From Polyangiaceae bacterium (GTDB lineage: Bacteria; Myxococcota_A; Polyangia; Polyangiales; Polyangiaceae), in the NCBI GenBank assembly GCA_020849655.1, contig JADLFU010000262.1, positions 1 through 58,709 on the forward strand: DNA of 58,709 nucleotides, read 5' to 3'. Position numbers and translations under genes: made by a program. How positions within the stretch are numbered: position 1 is the first letter of the stretch; each line of letters begins with the position of its first letter. Positions 7,198-14,186 of the stretch are shown here, one piece after another. The notes under the pieces are model-generated. The model did not search any database and was not told the origin of the DNA. It saw only the letters and a list, made by a program, of their open reading frames with translations.

Positions 7198-7680
7198 ATG
7201 GATGCCCCCTCCGACGCTCGGACGCGGTTTTCCGCGTGGGTCGAATCGGTCGGGCGGAAAGAGGCCGCCGCGATTCTCGATTGCCACTGGACCTATCCGG
7301 GGCTCGTGATCCGCGGGGAGCGCATCCCGCAGCGACTCCTGGCGCACGCGATCGAGCAAGCCACGGCGTCATGGCCGAGCGGGCCGATTCGCGCCGAGGA
7401 GTGGGACGAGATCGACCCCGAGCGCATGGAGCGCGAGAGGCGCAAGGCGGCCGCAGACGCCGCCTCCGAGCAGCAGACCTCCGAGCCGGACGCGGCGGAG
7501 GCCACGATGATGGACCACGCCGCTCACATCGACCGCGAGTCCGCCCGCTCCCTCTCCGACGCCGCCTGGCGCTCGACCCTGCGGCACGTCCGCGACGGCG
7601 AGAGCGACGCGCAGGCCGCGTGGCAGGAGCGGTATCGCGAGGTCGCGGGGATGTGGGTCGATCACGGCGGGGAGGGCTGA
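7198..7680 (+). CDS. Cro-like DNA-binding protein
   Basis: 160 residues from the ATG at the predicted transcription start; an earlier in-frame ATG (7189) would lie inside the -10. Residues 8-50 (TRFSAWVESVGRKEAAAILD, then HWTYPGLVIRGERIPQRLL) fit a compact Cro/XRE-type HTH. The remainder is a charged helical region. First gene of the rightward operon and divergent from the repressor, the usual place of Cro. No Shine-Dalgarno is present, consistent with leaderless translation. Confidence 0.7.
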   Translation: MDAPSDARTRFSAWVESVGRKEAAAILDCHWTYPGLVIRGERIPQRLLAHAIEQATASWPSGPIRAEEWDEIDPERMERERRKAAADAASEQQTSEPDAAEATMMDHAAHIDRESARSLSDAAWRSTLRHVRDGESDAQAAWQERYREVAGMWVDHGGEG

Positions 7681-7683
7681 GCG

Positions 7684-8145
7684 ATGCGAGAAGACGGCAC
7701 CATCCGCAGTTTCCCGGACGAGGAGTCGGCGATCGCGGCGGGGTTCCGCACGGCGCTTTCGGAGCACGAGGCGAAGCGACTCAAACGGCTTCCCAAGGCC
7801 AAGCGACACGCCGCGCTCACAGCGATGCGCGCCGACCCCAACTGGCGCCCGACGCCGCACGCTCGACGAGCCCGTTCGCGGGGCGCCCTCCGGCGCGCGC
7901 CGCAGAGCGTGCGGCGCGCCGTTCGGGCCGAGCGCGCGAAGGAAGGGGGGGCGATAGATGCCCGCCCCCAAGACCCTCGCGGTCGACTTCGACGGCGTGA
8001 TCCACGCGTACGTGTCGCCGTGGACGAGGCCCGAGGAGATCCACGATCCGCCCGTGCCCGGCGCCCTGACGTTCCTGAACCTCGCGCGCGAACGGTTCGA
8101 GGTCGTGATCTGCTCGGTGCGTGCCGAGACGCCCGAGGGCCGTGA
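7684..8145 (+). CDS. Small phage protein with over-long reading frame
   Basis: The first ~60 residues (MREDGTIRSFPDEESAIAAG, then LSEHEAKRLKRLPKAKRHAA) look like a real, common small phage protein. The rest becomes Arg/Pro noise and overlaps the next gene by 188 nt. In the +1 frame a TAG stands at 7955-7957, exactly before the ATG of the HAD gene, and a run of seven G at 7945-7951 precedes it. The natural gene therefore probably ends at 7957 and the long frame reflects a one-base indel. Function unknown. Confidence 0.5.
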   Translation: MREDGTIRSFPDEESAIAAGFRTALSEHEAKRLKRLPKAKRHAALTAMRADPNWRPTPHARRARSRGALRRAPQSVRRAVRAERAKEGGAIDARPQDPRGRLRRRDPRVRVAVDEARGDPRSARARRPDVPEPRARTVRGRDLLGACRDARGP

Positions 8146-8326
8146 GGCGATACGCACGTGGCTCATCGAGCACATCGGCAACCCCGAAGCGGGCGCGTGG
8201 TTCCGCATCACGCACGAGAAGCCGAAGGCCGTCGTCTACCTCGACGACCGCGCGTGGCAGTTCGCCGGCACGTTCCCGTCGCTCGACGCGATCGACGCGT
8301 TCCGGCCGTGGAACCGGAGGGGCTGA
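7958..8326 (+). CDS. HAD-like hydrolase
   Basis: 122 residues. Motif I is AVDFDGVIHAY near residue 8, with the nucleophile Asp and acid/base Asp; then EVVICSVRAETPEG as motif II and YLDDRAW as motif IV. This is the compact HAD fold seen in many phage 'polynucleotide kinase 3'-phosphatase-like' or nucleotidase genes. Substrate cannot be told. It probably works in nucleotide or DNA/RNA end metabolism. Confidence 0.75.
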   Translation: MPAPKTLAVDFDGVIHAYVSPWTRPEEIHDPPVPGALTFLNLARERFEVVICSVRAETPEGREAIRTWLIEHIGNPEAGAWFRITHEKPKAVVYLDDRAWQFAGTFPSLDAIDAFRPWNRRG

Positions 8327-8329
8327 GCG

Positions 8330-8785
8330 ATGCCCGCCTTCCGCCATCTCCCCGGCGATCGCCACGGCCGCCTCGTGATCATCGCGCGCGAACCCGGTGG
8401 CGCGATCCGCTGCCGGTGCGACTGCGGCAACGAGCACGTCGTCTCCATCAATCAGTGGAGCAACGGGAAGCGGGGCCGCCGGGGCGGCGTGAAGTCGTGC
8501 GGGTGCCTCATGCGCGAGATCGAAGCGAACGGTCTGCGCGCGAAGGCGCGCGAGATCGGCGTGTCCGTGTCGACGGTCCGCGCTCGGATGCGCCGCGGCG
8601 AGTCGCGCGACGAGGCGCTGCGACCGGCCGCGCCCTACGGTGAGACGCTCACGGCGCGCGACGGCTTCGAGGGCACACGCGCGGCGCACGCCCGCAGGCT
8701 CGGGATCTCGCGGCAGGCGATCGACTATCGGATCAGGAGCGGCTGGGATCCGCATGACGCGATCTCGTTGCCGAGGGAGGGCTGA
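8330..8785 (+). CDS. Zinc-finger DNA-binding protein with two HTH-like repeats
   Basis: 151 residues. HLPGDRHGRLVIIAREPGG, then RCRCDCGNEH and KSCGCLMREI, match the treble-clef domain that often accompanies phage HNH/AP2 homing-type proteins. Two HTH-like units follow: AREIGVSVSTVRARMRRGES and ARRLGISRQAIDYRIRSGW, which resemble each other. There is no HNH catalytic motif, so this looks like the DNA-binding half only. Probably a DNA-binding protein of unknown target. Confidence 0.7.
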   Translation: MPAFRHLPGDRHGRLVIIAREPGGAIRCRCDCGNEHVVSINQWSNGKRGRRGGVKSCGCLMREIEANGLRAKAREIGVSVSTVRARMRRGESRDEALRPAAPYGETLTARDGFEGTRAAHARRLGISRQAIDYRIRSGWDPHDAISLPREG

Positions 8786-8788
8786 GCG

Positions 8789-9112
8789 GTGGACGCCCTG
8801 ACCTGCCGCCACATCGATCGCGCGCACTTCCCCTTCCGCGGGATCTGCGCCGCGTGCCTCGGCGCGCTCGGTGTCGCTCGTCGCCGCGCCGCGCAGGTCG
8901 GCTACGCAATCGAGGCTGCGCAGGTCGCCGAGAGCGCAGCGGCCTACGAGGACCGCAAGCGCGCCGGCCTCGTCCGTTGCGTCGGCGGCACGTGTCGGCC
9001 CGAGCGTCTCGCTCCGCCGCCGCCCGCCGAGGCGCCGTGGCTCGACGCGCTCGGGCACGCGCAGGACGCCGAAAGGTTCGAGCTGCGCTTCGAGCGCGGG
9101 AGGGGTGAGTAG
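8789..9112 (+). CDS. Small Cys-containing hypothetical protein
   Basis: 107 residues from GTG. TCRHIDRAHFPFRGICAACL has a His/Cys set that could bind zinc, followed by a helical segment and a Pro-rich linker. The start is set by the recurring junction sequence. No known family. Confidence 0.6.
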   Translation: MDALTCRHIDRAHFPFRGICAACLGALGVARRRAAQVGYAIEAAQVAESAAAYEDRKRAGLVRCVGGTCRPERLAPPPPAEAPWLDALGHAQDAERFELRFERGRGE

Positions 9113-9295
9113 ATGTCTTCTCGCCGTCAACGCCTGCTCCGCGGAGCGCACGACACCATCCGCGATTCTGCCGATGTCGCGCCGTGCGAGATCTGCTCGC
9201 GGTTGTTCCCGGTGCGCGCACTCGCGATCGTGCCCGGCATTCGACGGCGGCTCTGTGAGGACTGCTACCGCGCGTATCGCGTGAGGAGAGGCTGA
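9113..9295 (+). CDS. Small zinc-ribbon protein
   Basis: 60 residues, PCEICSRLFPVR ... RLCEDCYRAYRVRRG: two Cys-x2-Cys pairs in zinc-ribbon spacing with a basic tail. Junction-family Shine-Dalgarno. Likely an adaptor or nucleic-acid binder. Confidence 0.65.
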   Translation: MSSRRQRLLRGAHDTIRDSADVAPCEICSRLFPVRALAIVPGIRRRLCEDCYRAYRVRRG

Positions 9296-9460
9296 ATGAC
9301 GATCACGATCGGACTGCTGGGAGTGGGCAACGACGGGACGCTCTACGCGCCCAACGGGCGGCGCCTCGTGCGTCTGCCGCTGGCGGTCGCGGCGGCCGTC
9401 CAGGCTGCGTGGATGCGAGTCGTCGCGCGGCCCCGGCCTCGGCGCGCGGGGGGCCGGTAG
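9296..9460 (+). CDS. Small basic hypothetical protein
   Basis: 54 residues (MTITIGLLGVGNDGTLYAPN...). The ATG starts directly after the upstream TGA and the TAG stop abuts the next ATG, so it fills the gap exactly. A beta-hairpin-like start is followed by a hydrophobic helix and an Arg/Pro tail. Function unknown. Confidence 0.5.
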   Translation: MTITIGLLGVGNDGTLYAPNGRRLVRLPLAVAAAVQAAWMRVVARPRPRRAGGR

Positions 9461-9706
9461 ATGACCACCGAAAACCCAACCGTGCGCGTAGATCGCGCCG
9501 CCCTCGCGTCGCTCCTGGACCGCTGCGAGACACGGTGGGGGCCGTCTGGGCCCATGCCGTCTGTTGGTGATCCGGGGGCGCCGGGCGGGGCGTGCTGCAA
9601 CGTCTGCGAGGGGCACCGCGAGGGCGACCGCGACGCGGCGATCCCGCACGACCAAGAGTGCGTGGTGCCCGGACTGCGGGCTGCGCTCCTCGCCGGGAGG
9701 GGCTGA
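9461..9706 (+). CDS. Small Cys/His protein
   Basis: 81 residues. DRAALASLLDRCETRW, then CCNVCEGHREGDRDAAIPHDQECVVPGLRAALLAG. The CxxC...HxxxxC...ALLA arrangement resembles the C-terminal half of the coiled-coil protein at 250-1362, so the two share a zinc-knuckle module in different operons. Function unknown. Confidence 0.6.
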   Translation: MTTENPTVRVDRAALASLLDRCETRWGPSGPMPSVGDPGAPGGACCNVCEGHREGDRDAAIPHDQECVVPGLRAALLAGRG

Positions 9707-9709
9707 GCG

Positions 9710-10165
9710 ATGCGCGCCGTCGATTACCTCGTCGAAGCCGCCGCGATCCTCTGGCACCACGGCACGCCCGACGGCGACTGCACGCAGGAGGGCAACCAGG
9801 CGCTCCGTGCGGTCAATGCCGCCTACGACGCTCTCGTGCCCGGCGGCGACCTCGCCACTGCGGTGCGCGCACACGAGGATGTGCCCGCCGCAGAAGCGCC
9901 GAGTCACGCTCCCTTGGAGCCAGCACCGCACGCTCCGTACGAGGTCCGCGTCTCGATCAGTGCCGAGACGTGGCCGGCCGCTATGCGCGCCCTCGGCGAC
10001 ATCGCAATGCACGCCGAGGAACACGGGCCCGAGTGCTCGCGGATGGGTGGTGGTGGCGGCGCATCGGAATCCGTGACCGTCACGCGGCGCAACGTCGCGC
10101 CCGAGCAGTACCGCGCTGAGGTGGATGAGTGGCTGCGGCGGCGCCGCGCCGGGAGGGGCCACTAG
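9710..10165 (+). CDS. Hypothetical protein
   Basis: 151 residues. N-terminal helical part (YLVEAAAILWHHGTPDGDCT, then AVNAAYDALV) followed by a Pro/Ala linker and a strand-rich segment (YEVRVSISAETWPAAMRALG), a glycine run and a C-terminal helix. No recognised motif. Good junction-family Shine-Dalgarno. Confidence 0.55.
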   Translation: MRAVDYLVEAAAILWHHGTPDGDCTQEGNQALRAVNAAYDALVPGGDLATAVRAHEDVPAAEAPSHAPLEPAPHAPYEVRVSISAETWPAAMRALGDIAMHAEEHGPECSRMGGGGGASESVTVTRRNVAPEQYRAEVDEWLRRRRAGRGH

Positions 10166-10366
10166 ATGCACCACGCCATCGACATCGCCCGCGTGTCCGG
10201 CGCGACTTGCGCGACCTGCGACGCCGCCGCGGTCCTCGTGATCGCGGACCAGGCGCACTGCCGCGAGCACGCACGCGAGCACGCCCGGGCCGTGCTGCGC
10301 ATCGTCCACGACGTCGAGCCGCACGAACGCGGCGTCGTCGGGCGCGTGGCGGGGAGGGGCGAGTAG
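10166..10366 (+). CDS. Small Cys/His protein
   Basis: 66 residues. GATCATCDAAAVLVIADQAH, then CREHAREHARAV: CxxC plus HC...H...H, likely one zinc site. Stop and next start are joined by the junction repeat. Function unknown. Confidence 0.55.
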   Translation: MHHAIDIARVSGATCATCDAAAVLVIADQAHCREHAREHARAVLRIVHDVEPHERGVVGRVAGRGE

Positions 10367-11092
10367 ATGCGCGACAACGATCGCTGCCTCGCCGTGCTGG
10401 ACGCCGACGACGTCGCGCGCGCGAACTCGCCGCCGCCGCTCACCGGAGCGTTCACGCTGCGGTGCCAGCGGGAGCGCGGGCACGACGCCGAGCACCGCTC
10501 CACCGTCGCCGGCCCCCTCGTCGGGCACCGCATAGTGGCTGTTTGGCCCGCGAAGGAGGTGCCCCCCGCAGCAACCGCGCAACCGAGCGCCCCCCGGCGC
10601 GCCGAGGTGTCGGGGGGCGCGCAGACTCCGAGGGAGAGGGCGCTGCTCGCCATCCACAACGGGTGCCTGCTCGGCTACGAGCCGCCGTCCGCCGAGGAGG
10701 TGCTCGACGCGCTCGAAGCCGCGGGGCTCCGCGTCGTGGACGCGCAGGAACACGAGCGTGATGCGCGCCTGCTCCGTGAGTCGATCGATGCGCTCGCGGC
10801 GGGGCCGACAATCAGCACGGCTCCCTCCGCTCCGTGCCCCGAGTGTCGCGCGTCCGGCGCCCATAAGCTCGACTGCTCGCGTTCCGGACGCGTGCGGGCG
10901 GTTTCGGCGCGCTCCACCGATCTCCCCGACTGCGACGCCAGCAACGGCGCCGACATGCGATGCAACTTCGCGCGCGGACACCTCGGGCCGCACGGCTATC
11001 GCTCGCACACGTCCGGGTTGCCGCTCGTGACGTGGACCGACGACGAGGCCGAGCAGCGACGCCGCGCCCGTCCCGATTGGCTGACGAGGTAG
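10367..11092 (+). CDS. Multi-knuckle Cys/His protein
   Basis: 241 residues. Three cysteine clusters: an N-terminal LRCQRERGHDAEHR, a central CPECRASGAHKLDC, and a C-terminal CDASNGADMRCNFARGHLGP followed by HGYRSHTSG. The first and last share the pattern RC-(x5)-GH-(x2)-xH, as if one zinc module were used twice around a helical middle. No enzyme motif. Unknown role. Confidence 0.6.
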   Translation: MRDNDRCLAVLDADDVARANSPPPLTGAFTLRCQRERGHDAEHRSTVAGPLVGHRIVAVWPAKEVPPAATAQPSAPRRAEVSGGAQTPRERALLAIHNGCLLGYEPPSAEEVLDALEAAGLRVVDAQEHERDARLLRESIDALAAGPTISTAPSAPCPECRASGAHKLDCSRSGRVRAVSARSTDLPDCDASNGADMRCNFARGHLGPHGYRSHTSGLPLVTWTDDEAEQRRRARPDWLTR

Positions 11093-11096
11093 TCGC

Positions 11097-11261
11097 GTGG
11101 TCGCCGTCCCCAACCCTCTCGCGCTCCTGATCGCGCTCCCGCTCGGCGCCGTCTGGACGCTCGTAGCCCTCGTGATCGACGCGCTCCGCGCGCTGGACGC
11201 GGCTCTGGCGCTGTGGCTGTCGGAGCCGCGCGGCGTGGACGAGCGGGGGTGCTGGTCGTGA
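11097..11261 (+). CDS. Small membrane protein
   Basis: 54 residues from GTG. NPLALLIALPLGAVWTLVAL is a clear transmembrane helix, followed by an amphipathic ALRALDAALALWL. The stop overlaps the next start as GTGA. It could be an inhibitor of host or superinfecting phage at the membrane, but nothing in the sequence decides that. Confidence 0.5.
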   Translation: MVAVPNPLALLIALPLGAVWTLVALVIDALRALDAALALWLSEPRGVDERGCWS

Positions 11262-11482
11262 GCGAGCGACCCGAGCCGATGCCGCCCGCGCGACGCCGCG
11301 TGCTGTCCGCGCTCGCGGCGGGCCACCGCACGCAGATCGGCGCACGACCCGACGCCGTGCGTCGTGACCTCAGCATGTTGGTCGGGGGCGGGCTCGCGAC
11401 CAACAGCGGCGAGCGGTCGCCCTCGGGCGAGACCGTCTACCGGTTGACGGAGCGCGGGGCCGCGCTCGCGGGAGGGCGCTGA
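11258..11482 (+). CDS. Small winged-HTH-like protein
   Basis: 74 residues from the GTG in the GTGA overlap. RRRVLSALAAGHRTQIGARP, then VRRDLSMLVGGGLATNSGE and TVYRLTERGAAL, has the helix-helix-recognition helix-wing order and closing 'xYRLTERG' of MarR/PadR-like wings. Likely a minor transcription regulator. Confidence 0.6.
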   Translation: MSERPEPMPPARRRVLSALAAGHRTQIGARPDAVRRDLSMLVGGGLATNSGERSPSGETVYRLTERGAALAGGR

Positions 11483-12001
11483 ATGCTCGACCACGACGAC
11501 ATCGAGCACGCACCCGTCGTCGAGCCAGCGGACTCGGAGCCACGCCGCGTCGATGTGCCGCCGCCCGTCATCCCCGCGCTCGGGCGCGTCCGCACCGTGC
11601 GCCACGAGCCGCTCGCCGAGCACGTCCACGTCGGCCCCTCGCGATTCCCCGCCGACCTCCCGAGCATCGAGCACTGCGTCCACCGCGAGGACGACGCGCC
11701 GTGCGGCAAGTGCGCCGAGATCCGCGCCGCCGAGCGCCGTCTCCGCGCCGTCTCCGAGATCCCCGCGCTCTTCGCCGGCACGCCCTCTGCGCTCGACGTG
11801 CTCCGCGACGACGCGAGCTACTACGAGAGCGCCGCGCGCAATCACGAGGCACGCGCGTTGGCCGTCGGGGCCGGCGAGAGTCGCCGCGAGCACGAGCAGC
11901 GGGCCGCCATGTTCGGCGCCGTCGCGAAGGCGCTGCGCGTCGTCCTGGGGCTCCACACGGGCAATGTGGCAGCCGCCACGGAAGGCGAGCAGTCCCGATG
12001 A
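11483..12001 (+). CDS. Hypothetical protein with CxxC
   Basis: 172 residues. Pro/His-rich N-terminus, then SIEHCVHREDDAPCGKCAEI (one possible zinc site), then a long helical C-terminus (SYYESAARNHEARALAVGAG...). Function unknown. Its stop overlaps the next start as ATGA. Confidence 0.55.
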   Translation: MLDHDDIEHAPVVEPADSEPRRVDVPPPVIPALGRVRTVRHEPLAEHVHVGPSRFPADLPSIEHCVHREDDAPCGKCAEIRAAERRLRAVSEIPALFAGTPSALDVLRDDASYYESAARNHEARALAVGAGESRREHEQRAAMFGAVAKALRVVLGLHTGNVAAATEGEQSR

Positions 12002-12396
12002 AGCCGCCGACCGCGTCTGCGCCGGTGTCCAGTGGTCGCGTCGCCCGAGAGGTGCGCGCGGACGAGATGTCCGCGCTGTTCCGGCGCTCGCTCGACGCGC
12101 ACGGGGCGTCGCGCAAGGCCGTGGCGATCACGCTCGGGGTCACGCGCTCTCGCGTGGACGACTACTGCGATCCCGAGCATGAGGCCGGGCTCCGCGCCGC
12201 CGACATCGCCGCTCTCCCGCCCGCCGTCGTCTACCGGTGGCGGTTCCATGGGGAGCGGGCGCCCACGCCCGGCGAGGTTGCGCGCGTGCTCATGCTCGCG
12301 GGCGACTACTTGCACCTAACGAGGTACGTGCTCGGGCAGGAGCACTGCGTGCGGCAGCTCCGCGATCTGTGGAGAGCGCGGAGGGCGCGAGAGTGA
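11998..12396 (+). CDS. HTH protein upstream of integrase
   Basis: 132 residues. LDAHGASRKAVAITLGVTRS, then RVDDYCDPEHEAGLR, fits an HTH at residues 35-65. A second helical unit (TPGEVARVLMLAGDYLHLTR) follows. It is coupled to the integrase by a GTGA overlap, so a role in regulating lysogeny or excision is a fair guess but not shown. Confidence 0.6.
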   Translation: MKPPTASAPVSSGRVAREVRADEMSALFRRSLDAHGASRKAVAITLGVTRSRVDDYCDPEHEAGLRAADIAALPPAVVYRWRFHGERAPTPGEVARVLMLAGDYLHLTRYVLGQEHCVRQLRDLWRARRARE

Positions 12397-13367
12397 CCGC
12401 CCGTGCCCGCTGCCCCGCCTGCGGTCGCCGCACGTGTCGCTGCGCTGGTGTCCCGCGACTCGTCGCCGCGCGCGAGGCGTTCCTGCGGTACGGCGACCAC
12501 GAGCCGGGGTGCCTGTACGACGGGCCCGCGCAGGATCGGGCTCTGCTGAGCCCATTGGCTGCCGTGCTGGTCGCGCCTCGCGGAGATCACGACCGCGAGC
12601 GTCGGGGACTACGCGCGGAGGCGACTCGCGCACGTGCTCGCGGCGACCGCGCGGAAGGAGCTCGCCGCGCTGCGCGGCTTCCTCGCGTGGTGCCAGGAGC
12701 GCGGAGACCTCGCCGAAGCCCCGGTGGTGCGCGGGATTCCGAAGGGCGTCACGGGCACGCGCTCGCGCTACCGGCCTCGCAAGCGCGCGCCGGTGCTGCT
12801 CACGGCCGGCGAGGCGGAGCGCGTGATCGCCGCGATGCCCGAGCGCACTTCGCGCGGCGGAACGCCACGGGCATGGGCCCGCGTCGCGTGGGAGACGGCG
12901 TTGCGGAGGGCGACCATCGCGGCCCTGCGAGCGCCCGAGGACTACCGACGCGGAGCCGCCGTGCTCGTCGTGCGCGCCGAGGCGGACAAGTCGCGCTTCG
13001 CTCGCGTGCTTCCGCTCACCGCCGCAGCGCGCGCGGCGACTCCGTGTGCCCCGACGAGGGGCGGCTGTTCCCGATCGCGGACTATCGCGAGCACCTGAAG
13101 CGCGCGGCGCTCGATGCGGGCATCGACGCGGAGCGCGCTCGCGCCATGTCGCCGCATGACCTCCGGCACTCGCGCATCACGCACGCGGTCTCGTCGCCGG
13201 GAGCGAGCACGGCTGGCGTCGCGTACCTCGCGGGGCATCGACTCGTGAGCACGACCGATCTCTACGCGCACCCGCAACTCGCGGCCGCGGAGGCGGCACT
13301 GCGAGCCGTCGAGGGCGGGACAGGATCGGGACAGGGAGCCAGGAGACCGAGGCGGGCGAAACGCTGA
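12393..13367 (+). pseudogene. int: Tyrosine integrase interrupted by two frameshifts
   Basis: All catalytic parts of a tyrosine recombinase can be read, but in three pieces. Frame one: GTG start, CPACGRRTCRC zinc-like N-terminus, to about 12,560. Frame two: SRLAEITTASVGDY, core-binding domain, TALRRATIAALR (Arg I) and DKSRFARVLPLT (Lys), to about 13,045. Frame one again: SPHDLRHSR (His-x2-Arg), AGHRL (His) and DLYAH (Tyr nucleophile), to the end. The two shifts cancel. Either the gene is inactive or the sequence has an added base near 12,570 and a small deletion near 13,045. attP follows directly. Confidence 0.8.
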
Positions 13368-13376
13368 ATCGCCCTG

Positions 13377-13428
13377 TGCGGAAGAGAGGACTTGAACCTC
13401 CACGGGTGTTACCCCACTGGAACCTGAA
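13377..13428 (-). other. attP: attP core: 3' part of tRNA-Leu
   Basis: On the minus strand 52 nt read as the 3' half of a bacterial tRNA-Leu: anticodon loop TTCAGGT (anticodon CAG), the class-II variable arm GGGTAACACCC, the T arm GAGG-TTCAAGT-CCTC, and the acceptor end CTTCCGCA. The D arm and 5' acceptor strand are absent and anticodon-stem pairing fails upstream, so it is not a functional tRNA. It is the identity segment that would restore a host tRNA-Leu after integration. Position just after the integrase is typical. Confidence 0.85.
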
Positions 13429-13512
13429 CGCAGTCCGAAACGAGAAACGCGCAGGATTTCGAGGCAAAGGGTGCGCAGAAACACGCAGAGAACCGAGCGG
13501 AGCGGAGCCGAA

Positions 13513-13629
13513 CGGGACAGGCTGTCCCGATGCGCTCCGGCGGCATCGGCGCACCATCGCGCGGACTCCGGAGCGACGTCACCCCCCCCCCCCCCCCCGC
13601 CGCGCGCCGTGCAGCTTTTCGGCACGGCG
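13513..13629. terminator. Two hairpins after the integrase
   Basis: CGGGACA-GGC-TGTCCCG at 13513-13529 (7-bp stem) and CGCCGTGC...GCACGGCG at 13605-13629 (8-bp stem, loop AGCTTTTCG). Neither has a clean U tract. They could end the rightward operon or structure the attP arm region, where short repeats GCGCAGGAT, GCGCAGAAA and ACGCAGAGA (13450-13495) may be integrase arm sites. Confidence 0.4.
13582..13598. repeat. Poly-C tract of 17
   Basis: Seventeen consecutive C between attP and the operon promoter. It is not inside a supported gene. Such tracts vary in length by slippage and are also prone to sequencing error. Confidence 0.9.
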
Positions 13630-13693
13630 ATCGGCGGCACGGCTCGCTAATCCGGCTAGTTTCCGCGCCTCTCCATTGCGTGTCGATTTTTTG

Positions 13694-13721
13694 TTGACAC
13701 CCGGCATACGTGCGCTATTCT
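13694..13721 (+). promoter_or_regulatory. Strong sigma70-like promoter
   Basis: TTGACA, 16-nt spacer, TATTCT in a locally AT-rich stretch. The leader downstream has a perfect hairpin CGGCGG-CAGGAA-CCGCCG just before GGAGGG Shine-Dalgarno and the ATG at 13765. No immunity operator overlaps it, so it may be active in the lysogen. Confidence 0.7.
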
Positions 13722-13764
13722 CTCTCTGTCGGCGGCAGGAACCGCCGGCACGGAGGGTAGAGAG

Positions 13765-13965
13765 ATGACAACGATCGACAGGTTCGCCGAGCAGCACGGG
13801 ATCGTATTTGTCGGCGAGGGAACCGACCGCGTCTCGACGTGCGCCGTCCCCCTCGCGGTGGCGCGCGAATACGAGCGTCTCGGGCTCGCCGCGGGCCGCG
13901 AGGTCTCGTGGGCGCCGGACCATGACGATCGGAAGTCCGCGTGGATCTACGAGGTGGCGTCGTGA
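13765..13965 (+). CDS. Small hypothetical protein, first of a rightward operon
   Basis: 66 residues (MTTIDRFAEQHGIVFVGEGT...), a mixed alpha/beta small protein with VPLAVAREYERLGLAAG and SAWIYEVAS. Good GGAGGG Shine-Dalgarno 8 nt upstream, own promoter, GTGA overlap with the next gene. It lies between attP and the late region, a usual place for lysogenic-conversion genes. Function unknown. Confidence 0.65.
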   Translation: MTTIDRFAEQHGIVFVGEGTDRVSTCAVPLAVAREYERLGLAAGREVSWAPDHDDRKSAWIYEVAS

Positions 13966-14186
13966 GCGCCCGCAGCATCCGGGACTGGGAGCGACTCGGC
14001 TCGGAGGCCGAGTCTGAGGATCGACGCATCGCCGAGCGCGAGGGGCTGGAGCCGATCCACCCCCGCAACACGATCGACGAGATGCTCGCCTACCACTTCT
14101 GCTGGGATCTCGACAATCCGGAGATCACGCCGGACCGTGATGCCGCCATCGCCGCGCTCGTCCGCGGCTACCGCGAGGGCGCGTGA
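13962..14186 (+). CDS. Small acidic hypothetical protein
   Basis: 74 residues from the GTG of the GTGA overlap. Helical N-terminus (RSIRDWERLGSEAESEDRRI), then DEMLAYHFCWDLDNPEI with a Trp/His/Cys core. Its stop overlaps the RHH gene start. Unknown; could be the partner of the neighbouring ribbon-helix-helix protein. Confidence 0.6.
   Translation: MSARSIRDWERLGSEAESEDRRIAEREGLEPIHPRNTIDEMLAYHFCWDLDNPEITPDRDAAIAALVRGYREGA

Larger units (their letters stand above)
7669..10369 (+). repeat. Recurring gene-junction sequence family
   Basis: At least eight junctions in the rightward operon carry a version of GGGAGGGGCTGAGCGATG: a Shine-Dalgarno inside the last codons, then stop, then start. Copies end at the starts at 7684, 8330, 8789 (GTG), 9113, 9710, 10166 and 10367, with a weaker form at 11483. 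As a result most encoded proteins end in Gly/Arg (GEG, RRG, REG, RGE, GRG, RGH). It couples translation, and could also act as a homology island for gene shuffling. Confidence 0.6.

Noticed and set aside
6722-7372. A longer repressor starting near 7372
   Set aside because: It would begin beyond the right operators and inside the Cro-like gene; the ATG at 7123 fits the HTH-domain length.
7817-11956. A 1379-residue open frame on the minus strand opposite the rightward operon
   Set aside because: Arg/Ala/Asp-rich antisense sequence typical of GC-rich DNA; the plus-strand genes have Shine-Dalgarno sites, coupled ends and zinc motifs, and this frame has none.
13377-13440. A tRNA-Leu gene
   Set aside because: Only the 3' half is present; D arm and 5' acceptor strand are missing and the anticodon stem does not close.
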